Assembly (NCBI GenBank): GCA_017432025.1
Contig: JAFRJX010000006.1
Coordinates: 1-64,000 of the forward strand
DNA: 64,000 nt
Direction: 5' to 3'
Source of the DNA: Candidatus Saccharimonadota bacterium
GTDB taxonomy: Bacteria; Patescibacteriota; Saccharimonadia; Saccharimonadales; Saccharimonadaceae
Shown: positions 25,276 to 32,691 of the stretch, in pieces
Layout: every line of letters starts with the position of its first letter
How positions within the stretch are numbered: the first letter of the stretch is position 1
Program-made: the position numbers and the translations under genes
Notes under the pieces: generated by a model
Databases searched by the model: none
Seen by the model: only the letters and a program-made list of their open reading frames with translations
Told to the model about the DNA's origin: nothing

Positions 25276-25446
25276 ATGCCTGAACCTAAAAAACAGAGTA
25301 GCCCAAGAAAGACCGGCCTTCGCCGCAGTCACATTCGCTTGGAGCTTGCTCGCAGAGTGAACAAGACTTCACCTGTGAAAGCCTTCGAAACCAAGAAGAA
25401 GACACCAAATTTAAAAGTAAAGACAATTAAGAAAAAAGAAGCTTAA
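25276..25446 (+). CDS. rpmF: ribosomal protein bL32
   Basis: A 56-residue basic protein of the large subunit. The frame is open upstream, but the ATG at 25276 has AAGGAG at ideal spacing and gives the family N-terminus MPEPKKQSSPRKTGLRRSH. The cysteine pairs that bind zinc in many bL32 proteins are absent (no Cys at all). It heads an operon with nusB, a Nudix gene and rnc; in many bacteria rpmF instead precedes plsX and acpP, with rnc further on. Confidence 0.85.
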   Translation: MPEPKKQSSPRKTGLRRSHIRLELARRVNKTSPVKAFETKKKTPNLKVKTIKKKEA

Positions 25447-25451
25447 AAAAT

Positions 25452-25946
25452 ATGGCAAGTAATCGACATTTAGGTAGAGTAATCGTTCTGCAAAGTTTGT
25501 ATGAATATGAACTAAGAACTTTGGCGCATGACCCTGACGTCGATTTGGACATTATCGTTGCGAAGAACATCGAGCCATACGAGAAAGCTCTCGGTGATAC
25601 AGAATTTGTCTATAATCTGGCACACAAAGTGTCGGAGAATTTTGCGACGCTAGATGAGGCACTCGCCCCGATGGCGCCAGAATGGCCGATTAGCTCGATT
25701 GCCGCAATTGATCGTAATGTCCTACGGATGGGCCTGTATGAATTATCCGAATGTCGGGACCAAGTCCCGCCTAAGGTAGCCATTAATGAAGCTGTTGAGC
25801 TTGCGAAAGCTTTTGGATCTGAGAATTCATCGAAGTTTATCAACGGTGTGCTCGGTACAGCTTACAAAAAGCTCGGTATAGTAGAAGACAATGACAATGG
25901 AGCAAAATCAAAGTCCATCGGAGCCGATGGCAAGGAGAGCGCTTAA
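25452..25946 (+). CDS. nusB: transcription antitermination factor NusB
   Basis: All-helical RNA-binding protein that, with NusE (uS10), keeps RNA polymerase going through rRNA operons. The family signatures are RHLGRVIVLQSLYEYE at the N-terminus, IAAIDRNVLRMGLYEL in the middle and PPKVAINEAVELAKAFGSENSSKFINGVLG near the end (the last is two adjoining stretches of the standard NusB core). The 164-residue length is normal. It starts five bases after rpmF and overlaps the Nudix reading frame by 56 bases. Confidence 0.93.
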   Translation: MASNRHLGRVIVLQSLYEYELRTLAHDPDVDLDIIVAKNIEPYEKALGDTEFVYNLAHKVSENFATLDEALAPMAPEWPISSIAAIDRNVLRMGLYELSECRDQVPPKVAINEAVELAKAFGSENSSKFINGVLGTAYKKLGIVEDNDNGAKSKSIGADGKESA

Positions 25947-26475
25947 AGTTCCGGAGGCGTTGCCGGCGGAGCGAATCAAAGAGTCTCCTTTTAAGAAATT
26001 GACATCCGCGGTCTTCCGCAAGAAGGCCACTATTCAAGAGATTGTGAGGGAACCAACTTCCGGTGGTATCATTTTTCGATTGACAAAAGATAAAAAAGAT
26101 ATTGAAATACTTTTGATTCAAGATTCGAAAGGCCGCTGGACGATCCCGAAAGGTCACATTGAACCGGGTGAGACCGCCAAGATGACCGCACGTCGTGAGA
26201 TTGAGGAAGAAACTGGTCTTAAGAACGTGAACATTTTGACGTGGCTAGGCAAAATTCATTTTAAATATCGCCGGGCAGATAAATTGGTGCTGATGACAAC
26301 ACAAATTTACCTGGTCGAAGCGATGGATACACACGAAACGCCGATTGGCGAGAAGTGGATGAAGGGAATTCAATGGTTCCCGTTTGCCGATGCGCTCGAT
26401 TTAATCGAATATGATGACATTGAAAAGTTGATGCTAATTGCCAAGAAACGTATTCGTGCTGGTGATTATAAATAG
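25891..26475 (+). CDS. Nudix hydrolase
   Basis: Hydrolyses a nucleoside diphosphate linked to another group; the exact substrate is not readable. The Nudix box is intact as GHIEPGETAKMTARREIEEETGL (two adjoining parts, about residues 87-109), with a WTIPKG lead-in. Starts at 25891, 25897 and 25927 are all in frame. None has a strong Shine-Dalgarno, though GGAG precedes 25927; homologues would decide. The 56-base overlap with nusB at the longest start implies coupled translation. It sits in front of rnc. Confidence 0.88.
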   Translation: MTMEQNQSPSEPMARRALKVPEALPAERIKESPFKKLTSAVFRKKATIQEIVREPTSGGIIFRLTKDKKDIEILLIQDSKGRWTIPKGHIEPGETAKMTARREIEEETGLKNVNILTWLGKIHFKYRRADKLVLMTTQIYLVEAMDTHETPIGEKWMKGIQWFPFADALDLIEYDDIEKLMLIAKKRIRAGDYK

Positions 26476-26483
26476 GAGGTAAA

Positions 26484-27209
26484 ATGAATCAGATTGATAC
26501 GACTCCTTATCAGGAGTTTGCAAAAGAGAAACTGGGTTTCTCATTTAAAGATATTAATTTATTGGTGACAGCTTTGACGCACCGTAGTTATGTGAATGAG
26601 CACAAAAATACGGTGCACGAGCATAACGAGCGCTTGGAATTTTTAGGTGACGCGATTCTTGAATTAGTTACTTCAGATTTTTTGTATCGTAACTACAACG
26701 AACCTGAGGGAATTATGACGGCGCTTCGTTCGGCACTGGTTCGCACTGAGTCGATTGGCGATGCTGGCAAGGAACTCGGATATGAGCCGCTGGTGCGTCT
26801 GTCGCATGGTGAGAAGAATGGCTCCGACCGGGCGCATGACGTAATTCTCGCGGACTGTTTTGAGGCCGTGATTGGGGCGATTTATCTCGATCAGGGTTAC
26901 GAAACGGCCAAAGATTTTATTTATAAACATATCATTGTTAAGATTGACGAGATTATCGAGGAAGGCACTTGGCGCGATCCGAAGTCTTATGTCCAGGAAC
27001 TCGCACAGCGCGAAGATGGTGTGACGCCGGTTTATAAGACCTTGAAAGAAGAAGGTCCGGACCATGATAAGACCTTTACCGTTGGTTTATATGTAAAAGA
27101 GCATTTGATGGGGACTGGTACTGGGCACTCGAAGCAGGAAGCTCAGACGGCGGCGGCGCGCGAAGGGGTGAAAAAATACCGCCAAAAGACCGGAAATAAG
27201 TCGCTCTAG
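26484..27209 (+). CDS. rnc: ribonuclease III
   Basis: Double-stranded RNA endonuclease that processes rRNA precursors and structured mRNAs. The catalytic signature HNERLEFLGDAILEL (about residues 51-65) and a second acidic patch (ADCFEAVIGAIYLD, about 117-130) are present. A C-terminal dsRNA-binding domain runs from about 163 to 238. The 241-residue length is typical. AGGAGGT overlaps the Nudix stop codon, seven bases before the ATG. Confidence 0.96.
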   Translation: MNQIDTTPYQEFAKEKLGFSFKDINLLVTALTHRSYVNEHKNTVHEHNERLEFLGDAILELVTSDFLYRNYNEPEGIMTALRSALVRTESIGDAGKELGYEPLVRLSHGEKNGSDRAHDVILADCFEAVIGAIYLDQGYETAKDFIYKHIIVKIDEIIEEGTWRDPKSYVQELAQREDGVTPVYKTLKEEGPDHDKTFTVGLYVKEHLMGTGTGHSKQEAQTAAAREGVKKYRQKTGNKSL

Positions 27210-27233
27210 GTTCGATTTTATAGGGGTGGAGTA

Positions 27234-27262
27234 TTGACTTTTTTGGCGTTCTGTGCTATAAT
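27234..27262 (+). promoter_or_regulatory. promoter of the 205-aa orphan gene
   Basis: TTGACT (27234-27239), a 17-base spacer and an extended TGCTATAAT (-10 at 27257-27262). The leader of about 38 bases has a CTGTT-AACAG hairpin (27275-27290) and then AGGGGGTG before the ATG. Confidence 0.8.
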
Positions 27263-27306
27263 TAGGGCATAAACCTGTTACTGCCAACAGATTAGGGGGT
27301 GTAGAA

Positions 27307-27924
27307 ATGGCAGAGAACGTTAGGAGTTATTTTGAGATTTTGGACGAGATGTTCATGGGGCCAGGCGCGGCGCTTGAGAAATACGCCAAAGTGCGCTTTA
27401 CCCAGTATGAAATGAATCTCTGGCGGAAGCATCGTCTGCCTTTAAAAGAGGTAGACAAGAAAGCGAAACGTTATTTTGGCGTGCGTTTTCTGGGTGAAGG
27501 CCAGCGGATTGACAAGGCGTCTCCGGAGGCTCTTAAAAAGGCCTTCGACTCACTGCACTTTGCGGTGGGAAAAGACTCTGGCGATCCTTCGCTTTGCTCT
27601 GGCTGTCATCAGCGGTGCCTTCGGCTCGCAAATGAGCTGAATGAAGCGCTTTCAAGAGACGGTCTTGAGAAGATTCCGGATGTGGAGAAATTCCTCGACT
27701 TTATGACTTTTGACTATGAAGTCCGGACGGACGAAAATGGTCAGCCGATTGAGGAAAAACCCTACGGTTTCCTGATTCGAACCTTCCATGACACCGAGAA
27801 TCGAAGTGATTTTCGGATGGTACTGAAGATGCTTCGCGCGGAGAATCTTGAGATGTCGATGCAAGACATCTGGAAAATGATTCATTTCAAAAGAAAACAC
27901 TCAAAAGCCTCCAAAATGAGCTGA
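27307..27924 (+). CDS. orphan cytoplasmic protein (205 aa), unknown
   Basis: No family is recognised. It is soluble and charged, mostly helical by composition, with a cysteine cluster CSGCHQRC near residues 98-105 that could bind a metal. There is no signal peptide, so a heme c role for CSGCH is unlikely. The unit is self-contained: consensus promoter, leader hairpin, strong Shine-Dalgarno AGGGGGTG and terminator. This matches the style of the orphan genes at 23443 and 24660. Confidence 0.8.
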   Translation: MAENVRSYFEILDEMFMGPGAALEKYAKVRFTQYEMNLWRKHRLPLKEVDKKAKRYFGVRFLGEGQRIDKASPEALKKAFDSLHFAVGKDSGDPSLCSGCHQRCLRLANELNEALSRDGLEKIPDVEKFLDFMTFDYEVRTDENGQPIEEKPYGFLIRTFHDTENRSDFRMVLKMLRAENLEMSMQDIWKMIHFKRKHSKASKMS

Positions 27925-27940
27925 CTGACAACCAGCTCGT

Positions 27941-27965
27941 GGGCTTCCTTCGGGAAGCCCTTTTC
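27941..27965 (+). terminator. intrinsic terminator
   Basis: GGGCTTCC and GGAAGCCC form a perfect 8-bp stem with a TTCG loop (27941-27960), followed by TTTTC. Confidence 0.85.
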
Positions 27966-27980
27966 ATTTCTTTAAAAATA

Positions 27981-27989
27981 TGCTAAAAT
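27981..27989 (+). promoter_or_regulatory. extended -10 promoter of rpsP
   Basis: TGCTAAAAT. The leader of about 24 bases carries AAGGAG before the rpsP ATG. Confidence 0.6.
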
Positions 27990-28019
27990 AGGGAAGTTAA
28001 TAAATTTTAAGGAGAAAAA

Positions 28020-28439
28020 ATGCTAGCGATTCGCATGCAACGTAATGGCCGTACGCATTACCCTACGTACCGGATAGTCGTCCAAGAAGCGCAGCGCCAC
28101 CCACTTTCGGGTCGTGTTGTAGCCGAGGTCGGCAATTACAACCCAGACACCAAAGCTCTCACTTTGGATAAGAAAGCGGTGGAAAAATATCTTAAAAACG
28201 GTGCTCAACCAAGCACTCGTGTCGCTTTCATCTTGAAGAAGAACGGTGTGAAGCTCCCAGATTGGGTTAAGCTCGCGCCAAAGAAGTCAGTTAAGGCTAA
28301 GCACGCTGACAAACTTCGCAAGAACCAGCCAAAGGAAGAAGCCCCAGCTGAAGAACCAGCTGTAGAAGCTCCGGCCGAGGCACCAGCTGAAGAAGCTAAG
28401 GCTGAAGAACCAGCCGCTTCAAGCGAAGCTGAAGCTTAA
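28020..28439 (+). CDS. rpsP: ribosomal protein bS16 with acidic tail
   Basis: Small-subunit protein. The core (about residues 1-85) begins MLAIRMQRNGRTHYPTYRIV and contains VGNYNP, as in all bS16. It then carries a tail of about 50 residues made almost only of Ala, Glu and Pro, which canonical bS16 lacks. AAGGAG precedes the ATG. A terminator separates it from the KH-domain gene; rimM and trmD, common neighbours, are not here. Confidence 0.95.
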   Translation: MLAIRMQRNGRTHYPTYRIVVQEAQRHPLSGRVVAEVGNYNPDTKALTLDKKAVEKYLKNGAQPSTRVAFILKKNGVKLPDWVKLAPKKSVKAKHADKLRKNQPKEEAPAEEPAVEAPAEAPAEEAKAEEPAASSEAEA

Positions 28440-28450
28440 AGATTTTCAAA

Positions 28451-28477
28451 AATAGTCCTTACGCGGGACTATTTTTT
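28451..28477 (+). terminator. intrinsic terminator after rpsP
   Basis: AATAGTCC (28451-28458) pairs with GGACTATT (28466-28473), followed by a T run. The next -10 box starts three bases later. Confidence 0.75.
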
Positions 28478-28479
28478 GA

Positions 28480-28485
28480 TATAAT
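28480..28485 (+). promoter_or_regulatory. -10 box of khpA
   Basis: TATAAT immediately after the terminator T run; the -35 box would fall inside the terminator stem and is weak. The leader is about 25 bases. Confidence 0.45.
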
Positions 28486-28516
28486 AAAGGTATATAACTT
28501 TAAAAATGGAGACAAT

Positions 28517-28957
28517 ATGGCTACTATTGACCAACAATTCGTAGAATATATCGTAAAAACCCTAGTCAACAATCCAGATAAAGTTGAGGTGGACCGCAAA
28601 ATTGACGAAAAAGGCGTACTACTTTCTTTAACTGTCGATCCAGATGATGTCGGTCGTGTAATCGGCAAGCGTGGTGTGACGGCTCAGTCTATCCGCATGC
28701 TACTTCGTGCACTTGGCACTAAGCAAGATGCTCGTTACAATCTTAAGATCGTAAACACGGATGAAGGCGAAAGTGAAGGCGAAGCTCATCACCATGAGAA
28801 GCATGAGAAGCATGAAGAGCACGAAGAAGCTCATGAGGCTCCGGCTGAAGAGGTTGATGATGACGAAGACGAGAACTTTGAAGAGAAACAGGAATCTTCC
28901 GAACTCGCTGAAAAGACTCGTGCTGAGCTCGCCGACCTTGACGATTTAGATATATAA
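28517..28957 (+). CDS. khpA: KH-domain RNA-binding protein KhpA with acidic, His-rich tail
   Basis: The first 85 residues are a single type II KH domain with the RNA-gripping loop VIGKRGVTAQ (GxxG as GKRG). KhpA binds RNA, often with KhpB, and affects division and sRNA function in other bacteria. The remaining 60 residues are an unusual tail: repeated His-Glu-Lys units and then a run of Asp/Glu. rpsP-khpA adjacency is common, and supports the call. Confidence 0.9.
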   Translation: MATIDQQFVEYIVKTLVNNPDKVEVDRKIDEKGVLLSLTVDPDDVGRVIGKRGVTAQSIRMLLRALGTKQDARYNLKIVNTDEGESEGEAHHHEKHEKHEEHEEAHEAPAEEVDDDEDENFEEKQESSELAEKTRAELADLDDLDI

Positions 28958-28972
28958 TGTTATAAAATGTCC

Positions 28973-29001
28973 TTGACATTTTGCTTATGTTCGTGTAAAC
29001 T
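28973..29001 (+). promoter_or_regulatory. promoter P1 upstream of rpoB
   Basis: TTGACA (28973-28978), a 17-base spacer and TAAACT (28996-29001). The predicted start is near 29008. It drives a short stretch that ends in a terminator before rpoB. Confidence 0.65.
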
Positions 29002-29007
29002 AGACTT

Positions 29008-29097
29008 AAGCTAACTAACTGCGAGTTCGCTTAAAACATAGAATATTGTTGAGAGCTTATATATGTTCAAAAAACGCCACGTTGAGGCGTTTTTTGG
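29008..29097 (+). ncRNA. candidate small RNA or attenuated leader
   Basis: About 90 bases lie between promoter P1 and a strong terminator, with no open reading frame of note. A possible 5' hairpin (TAAGC...GCTTA enclosing AACT-GCG-AGTT) is visible. It could be an independent small RNA, or an attenuator that controls read-through into rpoB. No known RNA family is recognised. Confidence 0.4.
29070..29097 (+). terminator. intrinsic terminator upstream of rpoB
   Basis: AAAAAACGCC and GGCGTTTTTT form a perfect 10-bp stem with a 7-base loop, the right arm doubling as the T run. Confidence 0.8.
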
Positions 29098-29109
29098 TGG
29101 AAAAATCTC

Positions 29110-29138
29110 TTGACAGGTTGACTTTATGGGAGTAAAAT
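29110..29138 (+). promoter_or_regulatory. promoter P2 of rpoB-rpoC
   Basis: TTGACA (29110-29115), a 17-base spacer and TAAAAT (29133-29138). The predicted start is near 29145, leaving a leader of about 117 bases. Confidence 0.8.
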
Positions 29139-29144
29139 CAGTAG

Positions 29145-29261
29145 CAAGAAGTAGTGTGTCCTATTTTTGTGTATATCTTTTGAGAGCTGGCGACTCTCTG
29201 GGGGCGATAGGACAGTATTCTTCGGCGCTAAGAATAATAACACTAAAAAATAAGAGGTAGA
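29145..29261 (+). promoter_or_regulatory. structured 5' leader of rpoB
   Basis: Two nested stems, TGTCCTAT (29157-29164) with ATAGGACA (29207-29214) and, inside, GAGAG (29182-29186) with CTCTC (29194-29198). A third hairpin follows, TATTCTT (29216-29222) with AAGAATA (29230-29236). All three are perfect. AAGAGG then precedes the ATG. The region 28958-29261 has no gene. Confidence 0.6.
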
Positions 29262-32200
29262 ATGGCTACAAAACCAAAGACTGGTGAAAGAGTTTTTTTC
29301 ACCGAAGGTGACCAAGCCCTCCCGATTCCTGATTTGACGGCACATCAAAAGGATTCGTGGAACGACTTTGTCAAAAACGGTCTAAGGGAAGTTTTTGCTG
29401 AGCTTAATCCAATCGACGATTATACCGGCCAAAAGCTTTCACTCCGTTTTAAAGATTACTATTTTAAAGATCCAAAGGAAACTGAGTCAGAGGCCAAATA
29501 CAATTTGGCGACTTATGAAGCTCCACTTCATGTTTTAGTTGAGCTTGAGAATAAGGTGACCGGCGAGAAGAAAGAACAGGATATTTACTTCGGCGATTAT
29601 CCTTGGATGACGAATCGCGCGACCTTTATTATCAACGGCACTGAACGTGTGATTGTGTCACAGCTCATTCGTTCGGCCGGCGTTTTCTTTAACGCTGAGA
29701 CCATTGGTCTTCGCCGCTACTACGGTGCTAAGGTAATTCCTGGCCGTGGTGCTTGGCTCGAATTTGAGACCGCATTGAATGGTTCTATCAACGTAAAAAT
29801 TGATCGTCGTCGCAAAATCCCAGTAACGACTTTCCTGCGTGCCCTCGGTATGTCTAAATCCGAGATTAAGGATCGTTTCAAGGAAATTGATAACGGCGAG
29901 AAGAAATATATCGACATTACGCTCGAGAAAGATACGACTTCAAGCCAAGGCGAGGCACTACTAGAAGTTTATCGCAGAATTCGCCCAGGCGATCTTGCAA
30001 CCGTCGATAACGCAAAATCCATGATTGAGAAGATGTTCTTCGATCCAAAGCGTTACGACTACTCGAATGTTGGTCGTTTCAAGATGAACCGCAGACTCGG
30101 ATTTGATACGAAGAACGATCCAGAGCACCGCACGCTGCAAATGCAAGATGTGCTTAAGATTGTGGAAGAGATTATCCGTCTTAACAATACCCAAGAAGCT
30201 CCGGATGACATCGATTCGCTTTCAAATCGTCGCGTCAAACTCGTAGGCGAGCTCGTCCAAAGACAATTCCGTCTTGGTATGCTCCGCTTACAGCGTAATA
30301 TTTTAGACCGTATGTCAATGGCTAACGTAGAAGAAGTGACCCCGTCACAACTACTTAACTCCCGCCCAGTCGTGGCTGCCGTTAAGGAATTCTTCTCGAC
30401 TTCACAGCTTTCACAGCTGATGGATGAAGTAAACCCATTCTCAGAGCTTGCACACAAGCGCCGTCTAAGCTCGATGGGTCCTGGTGGCCTGACGCGTGAG
30501 CGCGCCGGATTTGATGTCCGTGATGCTCACCCGACTCACTACGGCCGTATTTGTACGGTAGAAACCCCAGAAGGTGGTAACGTGGGTCTTGTGCTAAACT
30601 TTGCAACTTATGCTCGTATCAATGAATACGGCTTCATCGAAGCGCCATACCGCGTCGTGAAGAACGGCAAAGTAACTGATGAAGTTGTTTACATGGATGC
30701 TGATACTGAAAACGATATGATTATCGCTGACGCATCAGTGAAGCTAACCAAAGATGGTAAGTTTGCCGAAGACTGGGTATCTGCCCGTGTTCACGGTACC
30801 CCAGCTCAGGTAGAGGCCAAGCGTGTGACACACATCGATGCCGCACACAAGGAAATTCTGGGCGTCTCAGCAAGCTTGATTCCATTTGTTGAGAAAAACC
30901 GTGTGGACCGCTCACTTATGGCCTGCGCCATGCAGAAACAGGCAGTGCCACTACTTCGCCAAGACAACCCAGTCGTTGGTACTGGTATTGAAGGCGAAGT
31001 GGCTAAGAATACTTCCCAACTCGTGATGGCTGAATCCACTGGTGTGGTGAAGAAGGCTGATGGCGAATCTGTCATCGTGACTTACGAAAAACTCGGTGAT
31101 CGCGAATATAAATTGCAACACTTTGAGAAAACCAACGATGACCGTTGCTACAACCAACGCTGCGTCGTTTCCCGTGGTCAAAAAGTGAAGAAAGGTACCA
31201 TCTTAATTGAAGGTGCATCCATCAATAATGGTGAACTCGCCCTTGGTCGCGACCTTCTCGTTGCCTTTATGCCATGGCGTGGTTACAACATGGATGATGC
31301 TATCGTCATCTCGAATCGCCTAGTAGAAGACGATACGCTTACTTCGATTAATATTAAAGACTTTGATGTAGAAGTTCGCGAAACGAAGCTTGGTCCAGAG
31401 CAGGTTACGCGCGATATTCCAAACGTTTCTGAGCACTCACTTCGCCACCTCGGTGAAGATGGTATCGTGACGGTTGGTTCAGAAGTTAAAAACGGCGATA
31501 TCCTCGTCGGTAAGATTACGCCAAAGGGTGAGCAAGAGCTCAGCTCTGAGGAAAGACTACTCCGCGCTATCTTCGGTGAAAAAGCCAAAGACGTACGCGA
31601 TACTTCAGTCCGTATGAATGGTTCTTCAACCGGCAAGGTCGTGGATGTTCGCATTTACACCCGTGAACAAGGTCACGAACTTAAAGCCGGCGTACTCATG
31701 CAGATTAAAATCTTTGTCGCCGAAATGCGTAAGATTGGCGTTGGCGATAAGCTCGCTGGTCGTCACGGTAACAAGGGTGTGGTCTCACGCGTACTCCCAG
31801 TTGAAGATATGCCATTTATGGCTGATGGTACCCCAATCGACATCATCTTGTCGCCAATGGGTGTGCCTTCACGTATGAACCTTGGTCAGCTCTTTGAAAC
31901 TCACCTTGGTATGGCTGCACGTGCACTTGGTTACAGAGTTGCAACGCCATCCTTTAACGGTGTGCCTGACGAAGTCATCTCTGATGAGCTCGAAAAAGCT
32001 GGTTACGCCCGCGATGGTCGTGTCCAACTTTACGATGGTCTCACTGGTGAACCATTTAACGAACGTACATCAGTAGGTGTAATGCACATGCTGAAGCTTC
32101 ACCACATGGTGGAAGACAAGATTCACGCTCGTTCAACTGGTCCTTACACGATGGTGACCCAACAGCCACTCGGTGGTAAGGCACAGAATGGTGGTCAGCG

Positions 32201-32690
32201 TTTCGGAGAAATGGAGGTGTGGGCCCTCGAAGCTTATGGTGCTGCTACCACGCTTCAGGAAATGCTCACTATCAAGTCCGATGATGTTTACGGACGTGCT
32301 AAAGCATACGAATCGATTATTAAACACGAACCGATTGAAGGTCCAAAGCTTCCAGAAGGCTTTAACGTGCTCGTTAAGGAACTTCAAGGTCTTGGTCTTA
32401 AGGTTGACCTCCTTGATCACGGTGAATCTGCCGATGCAGGTGATGTGATTGAGAAGACCTCGAGAGAGATCGAAAAAGACAAGGATGATCAGTCGATTTA
32501 CGATCAACATAAGAAAGATACCGCGCCAACGATTGTTGACCTCGATGATGAGGAAGCCGTACAAATGATGGCTGAAGAAGGTATCGAAATTACTGATGGC
32601 GACGAGTCAGAAGATTTGGATGAATCCCCGGTAGAGGATGAGGAAGAATTAGACGACGGCACGGTCGACTTCGGTGGAGAGGAGTTCTAA
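29262..32690 (+). CDS. rpoB: RNA polymerase beta subunit
   Basis: Catalytic beta subunit of RNA polymerase. Diagnostic blocks: the fork/rifampicin region with SQLSQLMDEVNPFSELAHKRR and LSSMGPGGLTRERAGFDVRD (two adjoining stretches, about residues 375-425), the late GRHGNKGVVSRVLP block, and the C-terminal GGKAQNGGQRFGEMEVWALEAYGAA. At 1142 residues it is a compact beta without the large lineage-specific insertions of Proteobacteria. An acidic tail of about 80 residues ends the protein. rplJ and rplL, the usual upstream genes, are absent. Confidence 0.98.
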   Translation: MATKPKTGERVFFTEGDQALPIPDLTAHQKDSWNDFVKNGLREVFAELNPIDDYTGQKLSLRFKDYYFKDPKETESEAKYNLATYEAPLHVLVELENKVTGEKKEQDIYFGDYPWMTNRATFIINGTERVIVSQLIRSAGVFFNAETIGLRRYYGAKVIPGRGAWLEFETALNGSINVKIDRRRKIPVTTFLRALGMSKSEIKDRFKEIDNGEKKYIDITLEKDTTSSQGEALLEVYRRIRPGDLATVDNAKSMIEKMFFDPKRYDYSNVGRFKMNRRLGFDTKNDPEHRTLQMQDVLKIVEEIIRLNNTQEAPDDIDSLSNRRVKLVGELVQRQFRLGMLRLQRNILDRMSMANVEEVTPSQLLNSRPVVAAVKEFFSTSQLSQLMDEVNPFSELAHKRRLSSMGPGGLTRERAGFDVRDAHPTHYGRICTVETPEGGNVGLVLNFATYARINEYGFIEAPYRVVKNGKVTDEVVYMDADTENDMIIADASVKLTKDGKFAEDWVSARVHGTPAQVEAKRVTHIDAAHKEILGVSASLIPFVEKNRVDRSLMACAMQKQAVPLLRQDNPVVGTGIEGEVAKNTSQLVMAESTGVVKKADGESVIVTYEKLGDREYKLQHFEKTNDDRCYNQRCVVSRGQKVKKGTILIEGASINNGELALGRDLLVAFMPWRGYNMDDAIVISNRLVEDDTLTSINIKDFDVEVRETKLGPEQVTRDIPNVSEHSLRHLGEDGIVTVGSEVKNGDILVGKITPKGEQELSSEERLLRAIFGEKAKDVRDTSVRMNGSSTGKVVDVRIYTREQGHELKAGVLMQIKIFVAEMRKIGVGDKLAGRHGNKGVVSRVLPVEDMPFMADGTPIDIILSPMGVPSRMNLGQLFETHLGMAARALGYRVATPSFNGVPDEVISDELEKAGYARDGRVQLYDGLTGEPFNERTSVGVMHMLKLHHMVEDKIHARSTGPYTMVTQQPLGGKAQNGGQRFGEMEVWALEAYGAATTLQEMLTIKSDDVYGRAKAYESIIKHEPIEGPKLPEGFNVLVKELQGLGLKVDLLDHGESADAGDVIEKTSREIEKDKDDQSIYDQHKKDTAPTIVDLDDEEAVQMMAEEGIEITDGDESEDLDESPVEDEEELDDGTVDFGGEEF

Positions 32691-32691
32691 T

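Noticed and set aside
27600-27625. CSGCH as a heme c attachment site
   Set aside because: The protein has no signal peptide, so it would not meet the heme lyase outside the membrane; metal binding is more likely.
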